39,332 nucleotides of DNA from Candidatus Zhuqueibacterota bacterium (GTDB lineage Bacteria > Zhuqueibacterota > Zhuqueibacteria > Residuimicrobiales > Krinioviventaceae): contig JAFGKD010000054.1 of NCBI GenBank assembly GCA_016928775.1, positions 64,001 through 103,332 on the forward strand, in the 5' to 3' direction. The notes beneath the pieces are model-generated. The model searched no databases, was not told the DNA's origin, and worked only from the letters and a program-made list of their open reading frames with translations. Made by a program: the position numbers and the translations under genes. Positions 1 to 7,991 of this stretch are shown piece after piece (the first letter of the stretch is position 1; each line of letters begins with the position of its first letter).

Positions 1-1299
1 ATGGGACGCGGCAAACATCCATTGCGCGGTCGCTGGAAAGAGGGGACGAAAAAGAGAGACGTTACCCTCAATTTAAGTCCGGATGCCGAAATAAACCGCA
101 ATGAATGGAAAGAGATCGTCTGGCAACCGGAGTCATTATGGGTGGCGCGCTGGGAGGATAAACTTTCCGGTAAATTTAAATATATCTGGCTGCATGACAG
201 TGCGCCGATAAAACAATCGCGGGAAGCGCAAAAATTTGATAAAGCCATTGAACTGAACGATCAACTGGACACGGTTCGTGAACACATTAAAAAAGGTTTG
301 ATCGATAAAGACGCCAAGACTCGCAGAATTGCCACCGCGTGTCACTTGATTGATGTGCTCTGCTTGCGTGTTGGTGACGAAAAAGATCCGGAAGAAGCGG
401 ATACTGTTGGTGCAACAACCTTGCGCCCCGAGCATGTAAAGATTCATGACAACGGAATGGTCGAGTTTCGCTTTTTGGGCAAAGACTCGGTGTTGTGGCA
501 CAAAAAGGTCGAGCTGACTCCAGATGTCATAAGCAATCTACAGGAGCTCGTGCAAAATGCCAGGCCCTCAAACGCGCGCGGAAAGAAACACGCAGTTTAC
601 AACAGACCACAACTGTTCCCTGATGTCAGCAGTCGTAACGTGAATGCCTTTTTATCCGAAGCCATGCCAGGTTTATCTGCCAAAGTATTTCGTACACACC
701 ACGCCAGCGAAGTTGTCCGGGAGAGTCTTGATCAAGCAGGTGTTCTTGCTGATGATCCAGAATATAAAAAATGGGAGGCAGCGACGCGAGCGAATACGCA
801 GGCGGCTATTTTATGTAATCATACCAGGCAAGTGCCAAAGAATTGGACCGAGCGAAAAAAGCGCTACAAGGAGCGAGAAATGCGCGCCGTTGAACGCATA
901 AAAAAGGTGCAAAACCTCCTAGTTGAGCTCAATGTGAAACGAAAAGACCTGAAAAAAGAACTGAGCGAGAAGAAAAAAAGTGCCAGGAATCAGGAACAAA
1001 AACAAAAATTAATCGAGCGCTACACAAAGCGTATTAAAAATCTCGAAGCGCGACTTGAAACGACCAAAATTCGTGAGGAAAAAGCGCAAACGGCTGTGGG
1101 AAAAATTCGCGCGCAAAAGGCCATTGCCATGGAAAACCGTAGTTGGAATCTTGGAACCAGCCAGAAATCATATATTGATCCACGCATATTTTACGACTGG
1201 GGCAAAAGAGTTGATTATGATGTGCTTGAGAAATATTATTCAAAGACACTGCAAATCAAGTTTCAGTGGGTAAAAAATGATGAACTGAAGGAAAATTGA
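1..1299 (+). CDS. DNA topoisomerase IB, eukaryotic type (5' end outside window)
   Basis: Relaxes supercoiled DNA by nicking one strand through a transient 3'-phosphotyrosine link. The protein aligns by eye with the core, linker and C-terminal domains of eukaryotic/thaumarchaeal topoisomerase I rather than the short poxvirus-like enzymes usual in bacteria. All five catalytic residues are present: R123 (in LCLRVGDEK), K161 (FLGKDS), R231 (AKVFRTHHAS), H274 (AILCNH) and Y391 (LGTSQKSYIDPR). Residues about 280-375 are highly charged (Lys/Glu/Arg) and should form the coiled-coil linker of the eukaryotic enzyme. The first visible residues (MGRGKHP) match an internal segment of the family (GRGxHP), so the ATG at base 1 is probably internal and an N-terminal core subdomain lies off the left edge. 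A strong terminator follows the stop. Family assignment is very sure; that Met1 is not the real start is inference. Confidence 0.93.
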   Translation: MGRGKHPLRGRWKEGTKKRDVTLNLSPDAEINRNEWKEIVWQPESLWVARWEDKLSGKFKYIWLHDSAPIKQSREAQKFDKAIELNDQLDTVREHIKKGLIDKDAKTRRIATACHLIDVLCLRVGDEKDPEEADTVGATTLRPEHVKIHDNGMVEFRFLGKDSVLWHKKVELTPDVISNLQELVQNARPSNARGKKHAVYNRPQLFPDVSSRNVNAFLSEAMPGLSAKVFRTHHASEVVRESLDQAGVLADDPEYKKWEAATRANTQAAILCNHTRQVPKNWTERKKRYKEREMRAVERIKKVQNLLVELNVKRKDLKKELSEKKKSARNQEQKQKLIERYTKRIKNLEARLETTKIREEKAQTAVGKIRAQKAIAMENRSWNLGTSQKSYIDPRIFYDWGKRVDYDVLEKYYSKTLQIKFQWVKNDELKEN

Positions 1300-1310
1300 G
1301 TCCCTAAGAA

Positions 1311-1347
1311 AAAAGGCTATTTACATGGGGAGTGTAAATAGCCTTTT
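1311..1347 (+). terminator. Hairpin terminator after topoisomerase IB
   Basis: Perfect 14-bp inverted repeat, AAAAGGCTATTTAC at 1311-1324 and its complement at 1334-1347, with a 9-base loop. The right arm ends in TTTT and the left arm begins in AAAA, so it could work in both directions. It starts 12 bases after the topoisomerase stop codon. Confidence 0.85.
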
Positions 1348-1763
1348 GGCGTAATTGAGAGTAGAGGGGTCTGTTTGGATATGTATCAAAATACATGCCA
1401 ATATTTCATACAATGTTTTTCCAATTTTATGTCTAAACTTCATAAAAACAATAGGTGATTTTGCAGGAAATATTTCAAATAATTCGTGCTCCAATCAATG
1501 TCTAAAATCCGACACTTTATGTGTTGAGATGAACACGCTAAGTCTGGGATTTTCAAGATCATAATATGGAATAATTGTGGTGACAAAAGTTGGCACACTA
1601 TTTTCTATTTTGAACATAATGAAAATAATGTTAGCTGTATTAAATTTTGCGTGATGAATATTTTACTCTGGAAATTCATATGCAAGACTCTTATATTGGA
1701 TAAATCATGGTTAGGGAAAAAATATTCATATTTTAATGGACTTGCATGAGAGGGTAGTGGGAT
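1348..1763. other. AT-rich intergenic stretch without a convincing gene
   Basis: This 416-base stretch between the topoisomerase terminator and the first sigma54-type regulator is strongly AT-rich. The only open frame of note (1355-1564, 69 codons) has no recognisable domain and a composition like the surrounding non-coding DNA, so it is not called. The stretch holds a weak sigma54-like promoter with a possible upstream activator site (listed separately). No tRNA-like or other folded RNA was recognised. Confidence 0.6.
1521..1605 (+). promoter_or_regulatory. Possible sigma54-type promoter with upstream inverted repeat
   Basis: TTGGCAC at 1590-1596 matches the -24 element of sigma54 promoters. 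The expected TTGC at -12 is only TTTC (around 1602-1605), so the second element is weak. About 55 bases upstream lies GTGTT-N6-AACAC (1521-1536), an inverted repeat at a place suitable for an enhancer-binding protein. The next gene downstream is itself a sigma54-type activator, which would fit autoregulation. The leader to its ATG would be about 150 bases, rather long. Low certainty. Confidence 0.25.
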
Positions 1764-3128
1764 ATGGGATGCCAAAACACAGTATTAATTGTTGATGATG
1801 ACGAGCGTCTACTCGAGATGATGGAAGAAATGCTGTCCGGCAAAAATCTTCGAATCCTGACAACATCAGATAGTTTGGAGGCGTTCGAGCTCTACCTGAC
1901 GGAAAAGCCGTGTGTCGTCTTTTGTGATTACGTGATGCCCAATATGAACGGCATCGAAATAATGCAAAAAATTTTGCAGCACAATCCTCAGGTAGCGGTG
2001 GTTATTTTTACGGGCGCAGGAACGGTGACGAACGCTGTCGAAGCGATGAAAAAGGGAGCGTATGATTATATCACCAAACCGATGGATATCGCCAAAATGT
2101 CCGTTCTCATTGATCGAATTTTGGAAACGCAGGCCATACGGCAGGAAAAAGAGGTTCTGCAGCAGCAGCTCGACCAGCTTTATGGCTTTGAGAATTTTGT
2201 TGGCAATAGCGAGCAAATTCAGCACGTCTTTCAACAGATTCAGCGCGTCGCCTCTTCCGATTCAACCGTGTTGATTTCGGGGGAGAGTGGTACTGGCAAA
2301 GAACTGGTCGCCAACGCCATTCACTATTCGAGCAGCAGAAAGGGCAAATCATTTATTAAAGTGAATTGTGCCGCGCTCTCGGAAAATCTCATCGAGAGTG
2401 AGCTCTTTGGTCACGAAAAGGGGGCGTTCACTTCAGCTATTTCAAAAAGAATCGGCCGATTTGAGCTGGCTAACAATGGCACGCTTTTTCTTGACGAAAT
2501 CGGCGATATCCCGCCATCAACACAAATTAAACTCCTGCGCGTCCTTGAAGCGAAAGAATTTGAGAGATTAGGCGGCAACGATACTATAAAGGTCGATGTA
2601 CGGCTTTTGACTGCGACAAATAAAAATCTGCATAAAGCTGTGAAGGATGGCACGTTTCGGGAGGATCTCTATTTCAGATTAAATGTCATCAATATTCACA
2701 TTGCACCTCTCCGCGAACGCCCAAGTGATATCTCGCTCTTGGTTCACTATTTTTTGGAAAAATATACATCACAGATGAACAAACGAATTCATCGTATTTC
2801 CAATAATGCCATGTTGATTTTGGAATCGTACAACTGGCCCGGCAATGTTCGAGAGCTGGAGAATGCCATCGAACGAGCCGTTGTCTATTGTCAGGGCAAT
2901 GTCTTGACAGAGGAAGATTTACCCCCCAATATTAAAGCTGAAGCGGAAGGTGTCAAGCTGACTTTAAACTTGCCGTCATATTCCTTGTATGGTGCGGAAA
3001 AATTGCTCATTGAGAAAGTTGTGAAACAATCAAACTGGAATCTCAAGCAAGCCGCGGCAACCCTTGGTATTAGCCGCGGCACACTTTACAGCAAACTCGA
3101 CAAGTACAAGATCAAAAAACCAAAGTAA
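1764..3128 (+). CDS. Sigma54-type response regulator (REC-AAA+-Fis), GAFTSA variant
   Basis: NtrC-family transcriptional activator, 454 residues, the usual length. It has an N-terminal receiver domain with the acidic pocket DDD at 11-13, phospho-acceptor D55 and K105. The AAA+ domain carries Walker A GESGTGKE (173-180), Walker B LFLDEIGD (241-248) and arginine-rich second-half motifs. The C-terminus has a Fis-type helix-turn-helix (about 425-450, QAAATLGISRGTLYSKL). The sigma54-contacting loop reads GAFTSA (220-225) instead of GAFTGA, an uncommon change. No histidine kinase lies next to it, so its sensor is elsewhere. ATG 1764 follows GAGAGGG. The NUDIX gene starts 14 bases after the stop, suggesting cotranscription. 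Confidence 0.93.
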   Translation: MGCQNTVLIVDDDERLLEMMEEMLSGKNLRILTTSDSLEAFELYLTEKPCVVFCDYVMPNMNGIEIMQKILQHNPQVAVVIFTGAGTVTNAVEAMKKGAYDYITKPMDIAKMSVLIDRILETQAIRQEKEVLQQQLDQLYGFENFVGNSEQIQHVFQQIQRVASSDSTVLISGESGTGKELVANAIHYSSSRKGKSFIKVNCAALSENLIESELFGHEKGAFTSAISKRIGRFELANNGTLFLDEIGDIPPSTQIKLLRVLEAKEFERLGGNDTIKVDVRLLTATNKNLHKAVKDGTFREDLYFRLNVINIHIAPLRERPSDISLLVHYFLEKYTSQMNKRIHRISNNAMLILESYNWPGNVRELENAIERAVVYCQGNVLTEEDLPPNIKAEAEGVKLTLNLPSYSLYGAEKLLIEKVVKQSNWNLKQAAATLGISRGTLYSKLDKYKIKKPK

Positions 3129-3142
3129 TACAGAGAATTAAG

Positions 3143-3772
3143 TTGATTGAACACATTGGTTTGCACACACTCTTTTCAGACCCACTCTGCAAGGAGATGA
3201 TCTGGCGAGATGAGATTTTGAGCATTCATGAAAAATATGGACCGATTGATTTTTATCGTTTTGACTTTGATGTCAGCCAGGATTATTTTGCCCATTGGCA
3301 CGATATCCTGCGTGTGCAAAAAAAGCGTCGTGGAGAAATAGCGCTTTGTGTGGTCAATAGTCACAACAGGATCTTGCTGCATACGAAACTATTTTATCCT
3401 TCCAGTACCTACCGAATTCCGACGGGCGGCATCCATTTTGATGAGAGCGTGATCGATGCATGTTTTAGAGAATTAGACGAAGAGACCAGTCTTCGCGCTG
3501 TATCGGTGAACCAGTTGGCATTATTGCTCTACCTCTTCCGACATCGCCAAGATGTTTTGCCATTTGTGTCCTATATTTTTAAAGTCCATGTTGAACGTGA
3601 CAAGCCACGAGTGCGCGATGAAGGCGAAGCAATCAGTGGTTTTCGATGGATCACGCGGTCAGAATTGGGTGTCATTATACAACACTTGAAGAGTCTTGAA
3701 AAAAATCAATGGCGCGAATGGGGAATCATGCGGGCTGCACCACATGAAATTATTGAAAATTCGCTTGCTTGA
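3143..3772 (+). CDS. NUDIX hydrolase
   Basis: Cytoplasmic NUDIX-fold pyrophosphohydrolase, 209 residues, probably acting on a nucleoside diphosphate linked to another moiety. The NUDIX box is at 95-117: G95, E101, then R109-E110-L111 and E113-E114. All metal-binding residues are present; the final glycine of the box is serine (S116). About 90 residues precede the box, longer than in minimal NUDIX enzymes. The proposed start is TTG 3143, 14 bases after the upstream regulator, with only a weak ribosome site. An in-frame ATG at 3197 has AAGGAG directly against it, too close for normal initiation, so the start is uncertain. Substrate cannot be told from sequence. Confidence 0.85.
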   Translation: MIEHIGLHTLFSDPLCKEMIWRDEILSIHEKYGPIDFYRFDFDVSQDYFAHWHDILRVQKKRRGEIALCVVNSHNRILLHTKLFYPSSTYRIPTGGIHFDESVIDACFRELDEETSLRAVSVNQLALLLYLFRHRQDVLPFVSYIFKVHVERDKPRVRDEGEAISGFRWITRSELGVIIQHLKSLEKNQWREWGIMRAAPHEIIENSLA

Positions 3773-3899
3773 GCCGGGGAATATTATGAAATATTAAAAA
3801 TCAAAAAGTCGTTTTAATAGCAGGATCGTAAACATTATGCAACCATTTTCGTCAAATATTTGAATCGATTTTTGTTATTTAGCGCCATGGAGGCAAAAA

Positions 3900-4655
3900 A
3901 TGAAGAGATATCAAAGAGGCTTTTTGCTCATTTTGGGAATATTCTTTCTCATCGGCTGTAAGGGCAATGTATCTGTTGATGAAGCGTATAATGCTATCCG
4001 CCCTGTCAAGCAACTTGAGCTGCCGGATCAGATCGAAGAGAACTTTGTTGTTATCATTGAGAATGTTGCGGATGAAGGCACAAGTTATAAAAATCGTGTC
4101 GATCTTTACATAAATGGTCACAAAATAAATCCAGACTGGCTGGTGTCCAATGTGCAAAACAAGTATGTCTACCGGATGCGCATGCGTCCCGGCTATTATG
4201 AGCTCAAGGCGTACTACAATGCCTATGTTGGATGGGGAGAAGATAAATATGAAATCCTGTCAGAAGAGCTCATTCGTATCCAGCATGACAAGCGGACTGT
4301 TGTGACGGCTGATATTGTTAAAAAACCGAATGGCGAACCCGTCAATAAAAAAATGTATTTTACCGCCAAATTTGAAGACTTTACTAAAGAAACGAAAAAA
4401 AGGCAGGACTCAGAACCGGTAGAAATCGACTCTTTTATCGATTTGCAAATTAACACGGTGCCGGAGCACGCGCAGATAATCATAGACGACAAAGTCGTTG
4501 GCCAATCTCCCTTGCGATACAAGGTGACTCGCAATGAAGATCATATCATTCAAATTTCTGCTCCCGGCTACAGGACAAAAACAAAATTTATCGATCATGC
4601 AAAAATGGGATCGCAGAACATCTATCACGTTATTCAGGAACTTGAAAAGGAATAA
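3900..4655 (+). CDS. PEGA-domain lipoprotein
   Basis: Predicted envelope lipoprotein of 251 residues. The N-terminal hydrophobic segment ends in the lipobox FLIGC, with lipidated Cys20. Residues about 45-155 are predicted beta-rich with no family I can name. Residues about 180-232 are a PEGA domain (INTVPEHAQIIIDDKVVGQS, then a conserved APGYR), a small beta domain found in many surface and cell-wall proteins. ATG 3900 is preceded by GGAGG at 3890-3894. The gene stands alone between the NUDIX hydrolase and the ABC-F gene. The role is likely structural or binding; no catalytic motif is seen. Confidence 0.8.
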   Translation: MKRYQRGFLLILGIFFLIGCKGNVSVDEAYNAIRPVKQLELPDQIEENFVVIIENVADEGTSYKNRVDLYINGHKINPDWLVSNVQNKYVYRMRMRPGYYELKAYYNAYVGWGEDKYEILSEELIRIQHDKRTVVTADIVKKPNGEPVNKKMYFTAKFEDFTKETKKRQDSEPVEIDSFIDLQINTVPEHAQIIIDDKVVGQSPLRYKVTRNEDHIIQISAPGYRTKTKFIDHAKMGSQNIYHVIQELEKE

Positions 4656-4674
4656 GTTGCCTTTTATATTTTTA

Positions 4675-4698
4675 GGGAGAGCACCTTCAGGCTCTCCC
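4675..4698 (+). terminator. Hairpin after PEGA lipoprotein gene
   Basis: GGGAGAGC (4675-4682) and GCTCTCCC (4691-4698) form an 8-bp GC-rich stem with an 8-base loop, 19 bases after the stop codon. No T-run follows, so it is a weak intrinsic terminator at best, or an mRNA 3' stabiliser. Confidence 0.4.
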
Positions 4699-4767
4699 GC
4701 TTCACACCTCGAGTTCAAATCAACAAATTCAAATACAATGAATCCAATAAACAATTAATGCACAAGT

Positions 4768-6711
4768 ATGCTGCATTTGAAAGGTATAACATATACTGTT
4801 GGTGATCGAGAGTTGTTGCGCAACATCGACCTGGTCATCCCGGACAACAAGCGCTTTGCGCTCATTGGCGCCAATGGCGCGGGTAAAACAACTTTGCTAA
4901 AAATTATTGCGGGCGAGCTGCCGACACAGGGCGGCGTTATTCTGCGATCCACCAAGTACAGGATCGGTTATTTGCCGCAAGAGGAGATTTTGCTCGAGTC
5001 TAACAACATTCTCCATTATATATTAAAGGGAAGAGAGGATTTGCTTGACCTCGAAGAACAAATTCAACAGCTTCGGCATGAATTATCCGATTCGGCGTCG
5101 AATCCTTCCCACATTGGCGATAAATTGGCAACGCTTGAGCATCAGTTTGAACATCTCGGCGGCTACAAGCTCGAGAGCGACGCCAAAGCGATCCTTGCGG
5201 GACTAGGATTCAAGGTGAGCGATTATGAGCGTCCGATTCAGGAACTGAGCGGCGGTTGGAGAATGCGTGTCTATTTGGCTCGCCTCTTGTTACAGCAGCC
5301 TAACTTGTTGCTCCTGGACGAACCGACCAATCATCTGGACCTGGCTTCGCTTGAATGGCTTGAAGACTATTTGCAAAATTGCTTCGGCAGCATCGTCGTT
5401 GTTTCACATGACCGGTTTTTTATTGATCGCATTGCGCAAGAGATTTTCGAACTTAAATTCGGCAAGCTGAATTATTACGCAGGGAACTATCATTTTTATG
5501 AAGAACAAAAGCTAAAAAATAAACAGCTCCTTTACAAAAAAGCGGAGCATTTGAAAAAGGAAAAGCAAAAACAGCAGGAATTTATTGATCGGTTCCGCTA
5601 TAAAAATACAAAAGCAAGACAAGTACAAAGCCGGATCAAAATGCTGGAAAATCTGGAGGATATCGACATTGAACCGGAAGAGCAGCAGTTGTCCTTTCAA
5701 CTTTCTGTCACTACATCCAGCTATAAAGATGTACTCGTCATCGAGAATATGTCTTTTCGATACGCTGAAGAATGGGTATTTTCAGATGTCAATTTCGCGC
5801 TTTATCGCGGCCAAAAGATCGCACTTGTCGGCGATAATGGCGCCGGTAAAACCACGCTCACGCGCCTGATTGTCAAACAGCGCACACCACAAAGGGGGCG
5901 GATCACTCTTGGCCAACGCGTCAATATAGGCTATTATGCTCAACACCAGCTCGACGCTTTGGATATAAACTCTACCGTTTACCAAGCTGTTGCTGATTCT
6001 GTGGCGAACAGCCAACTGCCCAACATCCGCACAGTGCTGGGTCTGTTTGGCATCAGTGGCGATGACGTCTATAAAAAAATCGGCGTGCTCTCTGGAGGTG
6101 AAAAGGCGCGTGTCTCGCTTACGAAAATACTGTTATCACCGGTTAATTTTTTGATCATGGATGAACCGACAAATCATCTTGATATACGCTCCAGAGAAGC
6201 GTTGGAAAATGCGTTGGCCACCTATGATGGAACGCTGATTCTCATTTCGCACGACAGATACTTTCTCGATAAAATCGTTGAAAAGGTTGTTGAAATCAGA
6301 CACGGACAATTTTTTGAGTATGCGGGTAATTACACAGACTATCTACAAAAGAGAGGGGAACGATCCATTGACCTGCGGTCGGAGCAACAAATCTCAAAAG
6401 GGAGCAAAAAAGCCAAAGATAACAAAAGAAAAGAGGCGGAAGCTCGTCAGGCCATCAGCAAAAAAAGAAATGAACTGCAACAGACCATCTTTCAACTTGA
6501 AGCATCGATCGAGGAGCTCGAAAAACGAAAATCAGAAGTAGAAGCACTTTTAGCTGATCCGGAATCCTATAAAAAGAATGAATTTGCTGCATCTTTGACA
6601 AAGGAATATCATCAAGTAAAAGATAAAATAGAATCCGATGTACGAGAATGGGAACTCACCCAGGAGGAATTGGAAAAATTGTTGGAAAATGCCAATATTT
6701 CCTGCAGATGA
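4768..6711 (+). CDS. ABC-F family ATPase (Uup/YheS-like)
   Basis: Cytoplasmic twin-ATPase of the ABC-F class, which act on ribosomes rather than in membranes; 647 residues and no membrane segment. First cassette: Walker A GANGAGKT (34-41), signature LSGGW (160-164), Walker B LLLLDEPTNHLD (180-191). The long charged helical linker (about 235-305) that reaches the ribosomal P/E site follows. Second cassette: Walker A GDNGAGKT (355-362), signature LSGGEKARV (around 440) and LIMDEPTNHLD. Residues about 545-647 are a charged coiled coil like the Uup C-terminal DNA/RNA-binding extension. ATG 4768 lacks a clear Shine-Dalgarno sequence. It could be a housekeeping translation factor or a resistance-type ABC-F; the first is likelier given the C-terminal extension. 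Confidence 0.92.
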   Translation: MLHLKGITYTVGDRELLRNIDLVIPDNKRFALIGANGAGKTTLLKIIAGELPTQGGVILRSTKYRIGYLPQEEILLESNNILHYILKGREDLLDLEEQIQQLRHELSDSASNPSHIGDKLATLEHQFEHLGGYKLESDAKAILAGLGFKVSDYERPIQELSGGWRMRVYLARLLLQQPNLLLLDEPTNHLDLASLEWLEDYLQNCFGSIVVVSHDRFFIDRIAQEIFELKFGKLNYYAGNYHFYEEQKLKNKQLLYKKAEHLKKEKQKQQEFIDRFRYKNTKARQVQSRIKMLENLEDIDIEPEEQQLSFQLSVTTSSYKDVLVIENMSFRYAEEWVFSDVNFALYRGQKIALVGDNGAGKTTLTRLIVKQRTPQRGRITLGQRVNIGYYAQHQLDALDINSTVYQAVADSVANSQLPNIRTVLGLFGISGDDVYKKIGVLSGGEKARVSLTKILLSPVNFLIMDEPTNHLDIRSREALENALATYDGTLILISHDRYFLDKIVEKVVEIRHGQFFEYAGNYTDYLQKRGERSIDLRSEQQISKGSKKAKDNKRKEAEARQAISKKRNELQQTIFQLEASIEELEKRKSEVEALLADPESYKKNEFAASLTKEYHQVKDKIESDVREWELTQEELEKLLENANISCR

Positions 6712-6833
6712 GCAAAGTGTGATCAAGATGTAGTATCTATTTATTATTGCGATTAAAACAGCTTTTTGATAACTTTTTGGAACTCTTTTTTTATATTTCG
6801 AGTTGATTATGTGTCATAAGAAGGAAAAAAATA

Positions 6834-7916
6834 ATGAAAAATAGACTCATTACAATAATTGTTTCTGCCGTGGCACTGCTCATAGCAGCCTGCGGTGACT
6901 CGGGTACGGGAAATGATCCGGAGAAATCTCCGGCCCTCAGCGTCAATCGAAACACGATTGAGTTATCCGGTAATCCATACGGTGATCGTATATTATTGAC
7001 CAATAGCGGCGGCGGACAGCTACAATGGTATATCGATGAAAAACCAGACTGGATTGAACTCTCCAACACAAACGGACTGGGCGTCAATTCTACAGATACG
7101 GTTTCGATCCGTATTTTCACTAGTTTTGATCAATTGGACTATGGTAAATATGATGGCCAGATAAAAATCAGTTCCAATGGCGGGCAAGTAACCGTTTTTC
7201 TCAATTTGGATTACAAGCCACCACAACTCAGGATCGAAAATGGCATTATCAACCTGGACCGGCACTACCGATATTCTGAACTTGTTATTGTTAATGAGGG
7301 CGGAGGAGAGCTGGAATGGCAGATTTCTTACAGCCCACCATGGCTGCAATTTGCGCAGGATTCTGGGCTTGTATATAAAAGTCAAACGGATTCCTTGCCA
7401 TTTTATGCAAAGTTAAGCGAGCTGGACTATGGTGAATATAATGATAAAGTCAGCATCAAATCAAATGGCGGTGAAACAGAAATCAATGTCTATCTCACTT
7501 ATGTGCGAGAGGTTGAGGTGTTTGCCGGGATTGGTGCTGCAAATGTAGAGCTCGGTGATACCTTCCTGATGGTAAAAAAACTTTATGGCAATCCAACCTC
7601 CAGCGGCTATGTCCGTCCTGCGGATACGTTGTTTATCCACAATGTTAAATATGATTATATTGGACTTGATGTTCGCATTAAAAATAATTCGCCGATTCTT
7701 TTCGGTAATGGTCAGGTAGGCTTTATTCGATTGCTCGATCCATACGATGGCATGACTCCAGAACTAATCGGTCTCAAAAGCTCAGCGAATGATTTGATTG
7801 CCGCTTATGGCCAGCCACAACAAAAAAGAGGATCGGAGTGGCTCTATGACGGCATCACGTACGTTGTAAAAAACAATACTGTATCTGAAATGATCATTCA
7901 AGATCCGGATTTTTAG
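6834..7916 (+). CDS. Lipoprotein with two BACON-like domains and a C-terminal repeat domain
   Basis: Predicted lipoprotein, 360 residues, with lipobox LIAAC and Cys20. Residues about 32-127 and 128-217 are two similar beta-sandwich units resembling BACON domains: each has a GGG-LxW motif (GGGQLQWYID and GGGELEWQIS), then PxW, then LDYGxY and a KSNGG/SSNGG strand. BACON domains are usually found in carbohydrate-active surface proteins. The C-terminal part (about 225-360) holds two copies of a short pattern ending in YGxP (KKLYGNP and IAAYGQP, each after a Leu/Gly-rich turn), recalling SmpA/BamE-type small domains. No catalytic site is evident. A bidirectional terminator closes the gene. Confidence 0.75.
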   Translation: MKNRLITIIVSAVALLIAACGDSGTGNDPEKSPALSVNRNTIELSGNPYGDRILLTNSGGGQLQWYIDEKPDWIELSNTNGLGVNSTDTVSIRIFTSFDQLDYGKYDGQIKISSNGGQVTVFLNLDYKPPQLRIENGIINLDRHYRYSELVIVNEGGGELEWQISYSPPWLQFAQDSGLVYKSQTDSLPFYAKLSELDYGEYNDKVSIKSNGGETEINVYLTYVREVEVFAGIGAANVELGDTFLMVKKLYGNPTSSGYVRPADTLFIHNVKYDYIGLDVRIKNNSPILFGNGQVGFIRLLDPYDGMTPELIGLKSSANDLIAAYGQPQQKRGSEWLYDGITYVVKNNTVSEMIIQDPDF

Positions 7917-7954
7917 AGAAATCTTGGCAAAGCCTTCACAGACGCTATGGCAAT

Positions 7955-7984
7955 AAACGCCCAGGAAGTTTATCCTGGGCGTTT
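7955..7984. terminator. Bidirectional terminator between convergent genes
   Basis: AAACGCCCAGGA at 7955-7966 pairs perfectly with TCCTGGGCGTTT at 7973-7984 around a 6-base loop. It lies between the BACON-like lipoprotein gene (plus) and the oxidoreductase gene (minus), 8 bases from the latter's stop, and probably serves both strands. Confidence 0.8.
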
Positions 7985-7991
7985 TGTATGA

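Noticed and set aside
1355..1564. 69-codon open frame in the AT-rich gap before the first sigma54 regulator
   Set aside because: No family resemblance, no ribosome site, and composition like non-coding DNA.
3297..3315. TGGCACG sigma54-like site
   Set aside because: Inside the NUDIX gene, with wrong spacing to the following TGC; similar chance matches occur at 2649 and 27640 in coding DNA.
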